Both the position numbers and the translations under genes were made by a program. A stretch of 5,679 nt of DNA from Bifidobacteriaceae bacterium (GTDB lineage: Bacteria; Actinomycetota; Actinomycetes; Actinomycetales; WQXJ01), in contig JAIRXV010000159.1 of NCBI GenBank assembly GCA_031268115.1, positions 1-5,679 of the forward strand, given 5' to 3'. Position 1 is the first letter of the stretch. Every line of letters starts with the position of its first letter. The notes under the pieces are model-generated. The model did no database searches and was not told the origin of the DNA. It saw only the letters and a list, made by a program, of their open reading frames with translations. Positions 1 to 5,191 of the stretch are shown one piece after another.

Positions 1-730
1 GGATTTCGTCGTAAATGCCGGTGTCCAGCACTTCCGGAACGAAATTCGCGCCAATGCCTTGGATTTTGTGCGGGCCGGGGGATCCGCCGTTGAGGATGGG
101 GGATTCGGCCGGTTCGACCCCAATGATCGCCACTTCCGGTTTGCGTTCCTTGAGTACTTGTCCCACGCCCGTGATTGTGCCGCCGGTGCCGATGCCGGCA
201 ACTACCGCGTCCACACCGCCATCGGTGTCGGCCCAAATCTCCTCCGCTGTGGTTTCGCGGTGGATTTGCGGGTTAGCGGCGTTGGCGAATTGCCGAGCGA
301 GGATGGCTCCGGGGCGGTCGGCGGCGATCCGCTCGGCCGCATCTACGGCGCCTCTCATTCCCTCCGAGGCCGGGGTTAGCACGAGTTCTGCCCCGAAGGC
401 ACGCAACAAGGCGCGGCGTTCCTTAGACATGGATTCCGGCATCGTCAACACCACGTGGTATCCGCGGGCGGCACCCACAAAGGCCAAGGCGATGCCGGTG
501 TTTCCGCTGGTGCCTTCCACGATTGTGCCGCCGGGCCGCAACTGGCCGGACTTTTCGGCGGCGTCCACGATGGCCACGCCGATGCGGTCCTTAACGGAAC
601 TGGCGGGGTTGTAGAACTCAAGTTTGGCCACAATCTGGGCCCCGTGGGCGGCGTTCCGCGCGAGCCGGTTGATGCGAACAAGGGGCGTGCGTCCGATCAG
701 TTGGGTGGCGTCGGAGTAGATGGCAGGCAA
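1..730 (-). CDS. cysK: Cysteine synthase A (O-acetylserine sulfhydrylase), C-terminus cut by window edge
   Basis: PLP enzyme that makes L-cysteine from O-acetylserine and sulfide in the cytoplasm. The 243 visible residues begin LPAIYSDATQLIGRTPLVRI. Lys47 in NPASSVKDR is the expected PLP Schiff-base lysine, EGTSGNTG (72-79) is the substrate-binding loop, and GTGGT (181-185) is the PLP phosphate loop. The family is usually about 305-310 aa, so roughly 65 C-terminal residues lie beyond the left edge. I chose the TTG at 730-728 because GAGGAG (743-738) sits 7 nt upstream, and the protein then starts where CysK proteins normally start; no ATG or GTG is suitably placed. The gene diverges from the deacetylase at 953. 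A cystathionine beta-synthase-like relative is possible, but the short N-terminus and PASSVKDR favour CysK. Confidence 0.95.
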   Translation of the reverse strand, partial: MPAIYSDATQLIGRTPLVRINRLARNAAHGAQIVAKLEFYNPASSVKDRIGVAIVDAAEKSGQLRPGGTIVEGTSGNTGIALAFVGAARGYHVVLTMPESMSKERRALLRAFGAELVLTPASEGMRGAVDAAERIAADRPGAILARQFANAANPQIHRETTAEEIWADTDGGVDAVVAGIGTGGTITGVGQVLKERKPEVAIIGVEPAESPILNGGSPGPHKIQGIGANFVPEVLDTGIYDEI

Positions 731-796
731 TGTGGGTCTCCTCGGGTTTCGGGGCGGTGGACGCGGAACTCAGGCAGGGCTGCCCGGCCACACGCG

Positions 797-825
797 ACCA
801 TACGCGGGGAACTCGCGCCTGACAA
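797..825 (-). promoter_or_regulatory. Candidate sigma-70-type promoter for cysK
   Basis: On the minus strand, TTGTCA (825-820, five of six matches to TTGACA) is separated by exactly 17 bp from TATGGT (802-797, four of six matches to TATAAT). Transcription would begin near 790, giving a leader of about 60 nt before the cysK ribosome binding site. This is a pattern match only; GC-rich actinobacterial promoters are often weakly conserved. Confidence 0.4.
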
Positions 826-952
826 GCACGTGAACCCGCTTCGCGCATTTGGACTCACCGGCCGGGGTGGCCGGGGGCCGTCGCCGAAGATGGCACACTG
901 GAGGCCCCGGCGAACGATGGGACCGGCGGGCAGAAGCGAATGGGGAGCGGGA

Positions 953-1918
953 GTGGCACCGAGGTGGATGCGGGGAGCGACAGTTGAACGCCTGCGGGCG
1001 TGGCTGGTTCCGTCGCTGGTGGCAGCCATAGTGCTGATCGTGGGTGGCGTCGGGTATCTGGTGTTGGCCCGCGCCGTGAAGACACCGGCGGAACAGGCCG
1101 CCTCAGGCGTGGCCGATGGCGTACCAAGCCCGAGTTCTTCGGCCACGGCGGGGCGTGACTCACCGGGGGCCGGACTGGCCGGACCCGGTGGCTGGCCGGA
1201 CGGCTCGCAGGGCACGCCCGGCAGCGACGACCAGGTGGCGGGGGGCACGGGGAAGGACGCCACGGGTGGCGGGGGACCGGCATCGTCGGATTCCGAAGGG
1301 CCATCGGGCGGCGCCGCAGTGGATTGCGCGACCGCCCAATGCGTCGCGTTGACGTTCGACGACGGGCCCGATCCACACACTGACGCGATCTTGGACGTGT
1401 TGGCGGCCAAGGGCGTACCGGCGACCTTCTTTGTCCAGGGATATCGCGTGAATCTCTTTCCCGATCAACTCCGACGAGTTGTGGCCGAGGGCCACGAAGT
1501 GGGCAACCACACTTGGAATCATAAATACCTAACCAAGCTGTCGCCGCGGGCAATACGCCTGCAGATAGCCAAAACCAACAAGGCCGTGCAGGAGCTGACC
1601 GGCGTGACCCCGCGCCTGGTCCGCCCGCCCTACGGCGCCATCGACGCCAAGGTGCGCGAGCACGTGGACCTGCCGCTCATCCTTTGGACGGTGGATACCC
1701 GAGATTGGGAGACCAAGAGCGTCAAACGAATCCTGAAGCACGTCAAACGCGATACTGAGCCGGGCGCCATCGTCCTCATGCACGACACCCTCGCGGAAAC
1801 AGGTAAGGCCCTGACTCGGGCAATAGAGATTTTGGAGCAGAAGGGCTACACGTTTGTGACGGTTTCGCAGCTCTTGGGCCAGCGGGCCGAAGCGGGCACG
1901 GTTTACTCGCGACAGTAG
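953..1918 (+). CDS. Membrane-anchored polysaccharide deacetylase (NodB domain), probable peptidoglycan deacetylase
   Basis: A metal-dependent carbohydrate esterase family 4 enzyme that would remove N-acetyl groups from cell-wall glycan outside the membrane. From a GTG start the protein has 321 residues: a basic N-terminus, one membrane segment (about 18-39, no signal-peptidase site obvious), a low-complexity Gly/Ser/Pro linker (about 43-124) and a NodB domain (about 130-312). All five motifs are present: TFDDGP (134-139, metal and catalytic Asp), HTWNH (186-190, metal His pair), RPPYG (224-228), DTRDW (248-252) and MHD with His277. A Cys pair (125, 130) precedes the domain. GTG 953 has GGAG (944-947) 5 nt upstream. 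ATG 968 (with GAGG only 3 nt away) and ATG 917 are alternatives that change only the N-terminus. The exact glycan substrate is inferred from the family. Confidence 0.9.
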   Translation: MAPRWMRGATVERLRAWLVPSLVAAIVLIVGGVGYLVLARAVKTPAEQAASGVADGVPSPSSSATAGRDSPGAGLAGPGGWPDGSQGTPGSDDQVAGGTGKDATGGGGPASSDSEGPSGGAAVDCATAQCVALTFDDGPDPHTDAILDVLAAKGVPATFFVQGYRVNLFPDQLRRVVAEGHEVGNHTWNHKYLTKLSPRAIRLQIAKTNKAVQELTGVTPRLVRPPYGAIDAKVREHVDLPLILWTVDTRDWETKSVKRILKHVKRDTEPGAIVLMHDTLAETGKALTRAIEILEQKGYTFVTVSQLLGQRAEAGTVYSRQ

Positions 1919-1974
1919 TTTCACCCGAGTGTGTGGTGGGATCCTTGAGAGAGCCGAGAACCCGATTGGCACGC

Positions 1975-2002
1975 TGGAGCGGACGACGGGAATCGAACCC
2001 GC
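1975..2002 (-). other. 3' fragment of a glycine-type tRNA gene; probable integration (att) site remnant
   Basis: Read on the minus strand this is a T-arm stem GCGGG, the seven-base loop TTCGATT, the stem partner CCCGT, a seven-base 3' acceptor strand CGTCCGC, discriminator T and CCA. A U discriminator with an acceptor 5' strand starting GCGGAC would fit bacterial tRNA-Gly. The sequence upstream on that strand (2003-2060) contains no D arm, no anticodon arm and no GCGGACG to close the acceptor stem, so this is not a whole tRNA. Integrases of actinobacterial elements commonly recombine in tRNA 3' ends, leaving such a partial copy at the far junction. The orientation puts the accessory DNA at higher coordinates and an intact tRNA beyond it. 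Identity may extend a few bases past 2002. Confidence 0.75.
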
Positions 2003-2066
2003 ATGGCTATGGTCATGTGCGTAAGTTCGTTGGCCCCGGTTGGTGGGTGTGGATGTGGGTGTGGTG

Positions 2067-2309
2067 TGATATGCGCGAAATGGCCCTTATGCGGGGTGCT
2101 TCACGGGTCGATATGCGCGAAACGGCCCCTAATTCGACCTCCCAGGCCTCGACATGCGCGAAACGGCCCATATCTAAGCGAAAACTGGCCCAGTACACCG
2201 CACAAAGGGCCGTTTCGCGCATGTCGAGGCCCGCACACCGGATATAAGGGCCGTTTCGTGCATGTCGATCTTCGCGGGGCCTCGATTATGGGCCATTTCG
2301 TGCATGTCG
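2067..2309. repeat. Dyad-symmetric array of six 20-bp repeats
   Basis: Consensus CGACATGCGCGAAACGGCCC. Direct copies: 2067-2086, 2109-2128 and 2150-2169. Inverted copies: 2207-2226, 2248-2267 and 2290-2309. Start-to-start distances are 42, 41, 57, 41 and 42 bp. The three mirror pairs (1/6, 2/5, 3/4) are all centred on position 2188. Copies 3 and 4 are identical; the outer pair both carry GAAATGGCCC where the inner four have GAAACGGCCC. Copies 1-2 have GATATG, and copies 5-6 have GCACG. A degenerate direct copy (2176-2191) and a small palindrome (2184-2194) lie at the axis. The 21-22 bp between copies are unrelated in sequence, though A/T-rich right after each GGCCC. Function unknown: binding-site array, mobile palindromic element or transcribed hairpin are all possible. 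Confidence 0.95.
2145..2231. repeat. Perfect 25-bp inverted repeat at the core of the array
   Basis: The two innermost copies extend by GGCCT, so 2145-2169 is the exact reverse complement of 2207-2231, separated by 37 bp (2170-2206). As RNA or extruded DNA it would form a very stable 25-bp stem. No T-tract follows on either strand, so a standard intrinsic terminator is not supported. Confidence 0.9.
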
Positions 2310-2474
2310 ACGTTTCCGAAGACCGCGAAGAGCACGCACGCCTGGGTATTCCTTGCCCAGGACCCACCCAACACCGCGCCCCCTACCCCTTGAACCAACC
2401 CCACAGCACCCGGGACCCACCCCAGCCCACAACCATCCCCACCCCCAACGAATTAACGGACATAACCACTAGTT
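2310..2474. other. Non-coding, strongly C-rich stretch with a candidate G-quadruplex motif
   Basis: No credible gene. A small hairpin CCTGGG/CCCAGG (2341-2346 and 2356-2361, 9-nt loop) is followed by about 85 bp where the plus strand is mostly C and A and the minus strand G-rich. On the minus strand, 2428-2409 reads GGGCTGGGGTGGGTCCCGGG, which fits the four-run G3N1-7 quadruplex pattern, although CCCGGG inside it can also self-pair. Confidence 0.5.
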
Positions 2475-2787
2475 GCCCTTCCAACCTGGACACGGAGTCG
2501 AACTCGGTCTTTACCTCAAAGGCGACTCCACCCACGTCGGAGACCGCCGACGTGGAACTCCTCAAACAGCATCGCTTCGGAATCTATACCGAGAACACTC
2601 TCGGCTATCCAGTTCTTGTAGAGCCGCTCCACCCGGCGCTCGCGCCCGACCCAGTCCCACGCGGACTACACTGCGCCGAGGTTAGACTCTGCGCCCGGGG
2701 CGACCCAGGCGGCGAGCCGGTCGGCCGTGGACGTGTCGAGCGACGACGCGGAACGCACGGCGCCGGGTGAAAGAAGCCTGGCAGCGT
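2475..2787 (-). pseudogene. Decayed sce7726-family gene (PD-(D/E)XK nuclease-like)
   Basis: Two minus-strand frames together resemble the sce7726 family, a poorly characterised group with a nuclease-like core. The first frame gives DAARLLSPGAVRSAS, an in-frame TAG at 2668-2666, then VERLYKNWIAESVLG and LFEEFHVGG. Around 2540 the similarity moves to another frame: DVGGVAFEVKTEFD, then RLEGQL, ending near 2475. The DV...FEVK stretch is the expected catalytic Asp/Glu-x-Lys arrangement; LYKN, EFHVG and EVKTEFDS are what I recall as family hallmarks. The stop, the frameshift, an apparent loss of a few residues between DV and FEVK and the missing C-terminus mean it cannot make the full protein. Its 5' end abuts the stop codon of the next gene. 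The family call is from memory of the motif pattern. Confidence 0.6.
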
Positions 2788-2789
2788 CC

Positions 2790-3380
2790 TTATTCGCCGG
2801 TGCCAGCGATATCGCGGATGAGGTCTACCAGAATAGACATACTGCCTGTGTCTACGAAATCCGGCAGACCAATGCCGACCCCATACTCGTCCAGGTCGTT
2901 GAGAAGTTCACGGGTCGACTCGCGGTGTCTCTCGACGAGTGCCGCGAAGCGAGCTTGCTCGTCGCGAACCCTGTCGCAGAACCTTTCGTGCCCGGCCCGG
3001 GCTTCAGCCTCATCCGCATGGTATTCGTTGAATCTCCATAAACGCCCGTTAAGAACTCCCGTCTCGAAGACAAGGGGCGTGTGCTCGGATCCTCTATGCT
3101 CCATCCCTATCCAATGCGTCCAGACTACAACATCGCCCACCACTGTCCGGGCAACGGTACAATAGTCCGGGTCATCGGACAACTCGTCATAGCGCCCCGG
3201 GGTGATTTTCCGCCTTTGGCGGTCGAGAAGCACGACCACCCGTCGCCACAACTGGCCATGGACCGCTTTGGACACGGACGCGAACCAGCAGGCGACATCC
3301 TCGGCCAGGTCTTCTTCCCCCCATCCTGGCAGGAACGCGTTGTCGTAGTAGATCCGCGACAGGTCCGTGAGCGCCAACAC
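2790..3380 (-). CDS. Hypothetical protein, 196 aa, possibly NTF2/SnoaL-like
   Basis: An intact, soluble, acidic protein with no membrane segment or signal peptide. I do not recognise a named family. The central stretch, about residues 75-125 (TVARTVVGDVVVWTHWIG, a turn, then FETGVLNGRLWRFNEYHADE followed by a helix), resembles the last strands and helix of NTF2/SnoaL-like domains; this is a weak pattern judgement. The rest is predicted largely helical. The GTG start at 3380-3378 has GAGG 6 nt upstream and lies 1 nt after the upstream gene's TGA (GTGTGAAGTG), which implies translational coupling. Its N-terminal part (DLAEDVACWFASVSKA) has a clear diverged counterpart near 3661-3708. The position directly after a short gene, with a decayed tandem copy, would suit an immunity or antitoxin role, but that is speculation. 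Confidence 0.7.
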   Translation of the reverse strand: MLALTDLSRIYYDNAFLPGWGEEDLAEDVACWFASVSKAVHGQLWRRVVVLLDRQRRKITPGRYDELSDDPDYCTVARTVVGDVVVWTHWIGMEHRGSEHTPLVFETGVLNGRLWRFNEYHADEAEARAGHERFCDRVRDEQARFAALVERHRESTRELLNDLDEYGVGIGLPDFVDTGSMSILVDLIRDIAGTGE

Positions 3381-3381
3381 T

Positions 3382-3537
3382 TCACACCTCTACGTGCCGC
3401 ATCGGGAAGTCGCCCTCCTTCTCAGACGGTCTTCCAGGGGAGATCTCAGGCGCGCCTTCGACTAGGTATATTCCCTTGCCTTCTCCGGAGATGACCGTCG
3501 GGCACGGTGACGTGTCTCGCCGATGCCGTGGTGACAT
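3382..3537 (-). CDS. Small protein, 51 aa, coupled to the downstream gene
   Basis: Starts MSPRHRRDTSPCP and ends GDFPMRHVEV. The start is well supported: AGGAGG (3549-3544) stands 6 nt before ATG 3537-3535, the strongest ribosome binding site in the window. The N-terminus is basic, the remainder hydrophilic, with GKGIYLVEGAP in the middle. No family recognised. The stop overlaps the ribosome-entry region of the 196-aa gene, so the two are almost certainly one transcript. A decayed homologue (AKGISALVSVG ... HSDFPM) lies at about 3801-3920, showing that this reading frame was conserved as protein at some time. It could be a free-standing small protein, a leader peptide for the next gene, or the tail of a formerly longer protein such as a toxin domain. 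Confidence 0.6.
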   Translation of the reverse strand: MSPRHRRDTSPCPTVISGEGKGIYLVEGAPEISPGRPSEKEGDFPMRHVEV

Positions 3538-3640
3538 GGTTCTCCTCCTGGACGCGCAGTCGGCGTCCTGTACAACACAGTGTGAGGGATGCGGCGCGCT
3601 TGCGTCCGCTGACACGTCAGTACGGGGTTAACGCCATATG

Positions 3641-3920
3641 TCAGCCCTCTTGGCTACGGCGTGCTTCGGATATGGACGCGAACCGCTGGGCGACATCTGC
3701 GCCCAAGTCCCCAGCCCGTCTGCCGAAGCGGTACTGCCCGTTGCGGTGAATCGGCGTCATAGTCGAGCAGCTGGGCATCGCCGCCCAGACCTCGACCTTG
3801 ACGTGCTACATCGGGAAATCGCTGTGCTTGAAGACATCAATGACACGGACGACAGCGACCGGATCTCTGTTCGGATCCGGACCGACGGACACCAACGCTG
3901 ATATTCCCTTTGCGAACCGC
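3641..3920 (-). pseudogene. Decayed tandem copy of the 51-aa/196-aa gene pair
   Basis: In the same order and strand as the intact pair about 400 bp away. The upstream portion reads AKGISALVSVGPDP ... VFKHSDFPM and is then stopped by TAG at 3808-3806, where the intact gene has MRHVEV. After it, the frame gives GDLGADVAQRFASISEARRS, matching EEDLAEDVACWFASVSKA of the 196-aa protein, and stops at 3643-3641, so at least 130 residues are missing. Nucleotide similarity is directly visible between 3392-3420 and 3801-3829 and between 3264-3312 and 3661-3708. The region between the two matched blocks needs a frame change to align. No good ribosome binding site is seen. It appears to be an older, diverged paralogue and not a recent duplicate. 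Confidence 0.6.
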
Positions 3921-3952
3921 CTGTCCCGGCCCGTGTCGGTACGAATGCAACT

Positions 3953-4108
3953 CTAGTGCGGGTTAGGTGCCCCTGCCTCTTCGAGCGCCCGCACGGTCTC
4001 TCGAATTTGGTTGGGTGTTGGTTTTGCTGGGATGACGTGTCGGGACACGCCGGTAGGATATGTTGGCAGGGGTAGGCAGCCGATTGTGATCGTGGTATGC
4101 GTAATGGG
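3953..4108 (-). pseudogene. Short open frame, possible gene remnant
   Basis: A 51-residue open frame bounded by TGA (4111-4109) and TAG (3955-3953), containing PTYPTGVSRHVIPAKP and IRETVRALEEAGAP. The amphipathic ending and amino-acid composition look like real protein, but there is no ATG and no ribosome binding site; the first possible starts are ATT 4105 or an internal GTG. No family recognised. It may be the surviving end of a larger gene. Confidence 0.25.
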
Positions 4109-4111
4109 TCA

Positions 4112-4415
4112 GCGTCAAAGACCTGCGCAAATGGCGCCGCGAGGTCGCCGCAGGCCCCCATCAGGCCGCAATCCGCGAGGCGCCGATCCAACATCCCGAC
4201 CGGTTTGCGTCCAGAACTTTCGAGTCAACTGAAGGAACATCGGAGCCGGGCCTCACGCTCCATACGCGGCCACACGGCCATAGCCATCTGGTGAGCTGGG
4301 AACGAGTTCGCCACGCCGGGCGCCGAAGGAAACCGCTGACGGTGTGACGGCCCCTCGGCCGTCGGCGCGATCGCATCGAGATCCACGACGGGCAAGTTCC
4401 GCTGGTTCCGTTATT
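4112..4415. other. Gap without a supportable gene; one GC-rich hairpin
   Basis: Several frames are open here, but none has a ribosome binding site, a recognisable motif or a neighbour that supports it. The only clear structure is GACGGCC/GGCCGTC (4346-4352 and 4357-4363) with the 4-nt loop CCTC, which could be a terminator stem but has no T-tract on either side. Confidence 0.4.
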
Positions 4416-4435
4416 GCCTGGTGACCTCACCAGGC
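4416..4435 (-). terminator. Hairpin spanning the dehydrogenase stop codon, possible terminator
   Basis: A perfect 9-bp inverted repeat with 2 bp between arms; as RNA an 8-bp stem with loop AGGU is more likely (GCCTGGTG AGGT CACCAGGC on the minus strand). It includes the TGA stop. The following bases are AATAACGG with no U-run, so it is at best a non-canonical terminator or an mRNA 3'-end stabiliser. Confidence 0.35.
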
Positions 4436-5191
4436 CGTCAGGCCGCCGTCTATCAGGAGGTCGTGGCCTGTGATGTAGGCGGCCGCATCAGACAGCAGGA
4501 ACGACACGGGGGCGGCGATCTCGTCAACCTCTGCCATACGGGCGAGTGGGACATTCGCGACAAGCGCAAGGTTCAACTCGGTCGGGTTCCGGTCAGTCAT
4601 CGCCGTGCGGGTGTAGCCCGGACTGACGGAATTGACCCGGATCCCGTCTCCTGCCCACTCGACGGCCAGGCAGCGCGACAACTGCACCACCCCCGCCTTC
4701 GAGGCGTTGTAGCCAACGTGAGGAAGCGCGCCACGGTTGAAGACCGAGGCCGACATCGACGCGATGTTGACGATGGCGCCGCCGCGAGATCTCATCAGGT
4801 CGTATTCAGCGAGGCAGCAGTACAGCACGCCCGACAGGTTGACGTCCAGCACTTCCCTCCACTCGGGGTCGGTCATGTCAACCGTGGCCCGCAGGCGGTC
4901 GATGCCGGCGCAGTTGACGGCATAGCGCACCGGACCCAGGGATTCCGACAGCCGTGCGGCGGTCCTGCAGTCCTCGCGATTGGTCACGTCCACCGGCACG
5001 GCCAAACCTTCAGCCCCTGCCAGCCCGCACTCCGCCACCGCCCGCTCGAGGTTCGCGTCCGCCCTGTCCCAGCAGGCCAGGCGTACTCCCGCGGCCGCCA
5101 ACGACCGGACGATGGCCAGTCCGATGCCGCCAGCAGCCCCTGTAACGATAGCCACGGCGCCCGGCCGCAGTCCCGGCACAGTCCACGTCAT
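4427..5191 (-). CDS. Short-chain dehydrogenase/reductase, NAD-type, probable sugar-alcohol dehydrogenase
   Basis: A complete classical SDR of 254 residues, the usual length. The Rossmann glycine motif is TGAAGGIG (17-24). Asp42 at the end of the second strand (ACWDRAD) predicts NAD(H) rather than NADP(H). NCAG (93-96) replaces the common NNAG. The catalytic tetrad is Asn118, Ser145, Tyr161 and Lys165 (YNASK). SPGYTRT follows, and the C-terminus ends TGHDLLIDGGLTAW. The combination NIASMSAS ... YNASKAGVVQLSR ... DGGLTAW is typical of SDRs acting on sugars and polyols. The ATG overlaps the TGA of the upstream kinase as ATGA, so the two are translationally coupled. I infer oxidation of a pentitol to a ketopentose (or the reverse) to supply the kinase; the precise substrate cannot be read from sequence. 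Confidence 0.9.
   Translation of the reverse strand: MTWTVPGLRPGAVAIVTGAAGGIGLAIVRSLAAAGVRLACWDRADANLERAVAECGLAGAEGLAVPVDVTNREDCRTAARLSESLGPVRYAVNCAGIDRLRATVDMTDPEWREVLDVNLSGVLYCCLAEYDLMRSRGGAIVNIASMSASVFNRGALPHVGYNASKAGVVQLSRCLAVEWAGDGIRVNSVSPGYTRTAMTDRNPTELNLALVANVPLARMAEVDEIAAPVSFLLSDAAAYITGHDLLIDGGLTAW

Noticed and set aside
15..614. Plus-strand 199-codon frame
   Set aside because: It is the shadow of cysK on the opposite strand.
858..874. CCGGCC/GGCCGG hairpin upstream of the deacetylase
   Set aside because: A 6-bp GC-only stem is expected by chance in such GC-rich DNA, and nothing ties it to regulation.
455..952. N-terminal extension of the deacetylase to an upstream ATG at 455
   Set aside because: It would run antisense through cysK and place the membrane segment in mid-protein; starts at 917-968 fit the family.
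1975..2050. Complete tRNA gene
   Set aside because: No D arm, anticodon arm or 5' acceptor strand complementary to CGTCCGC is found upstream on the minus strand.
1933..2247. Plus-strand protein frame containing GRRESNPHG
   Set aside because: That peptide is the well-known antisense translation of a tRNA T arm; the rest of the frame runs through the 20-bp repeats.
2067..2309. CRISPR array
   Set aside because: Repeats of 20 bp with 21-22 bp spacers look superficially similar, but half the repeats are inverted, spacing mirrors a central axis and no cas gene is visible.
2003..2770. Plus-strand 255-codon frame
   Set aside because: It crosses the repeat array and C-rich tract, has no ribosome binding site, and its right part is antisense to the sce7726-like relic.
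3609..3620. CTGAC/GTCAG inverted repeat as an operator upstream of the 51-aa gene
   Set aside because: Five-base arms alone are common by chance, and no matching second site or clear promoter was found.
4099..4347. Plus-strand frame reading VKDLRKWRREVAAG and ending at 4347, followed by a hairpin
   Set aside because: No start codon or ribosome binding site and no recognisable family; the apparent gene-plus-terminator arrangement is too weak to annotate.
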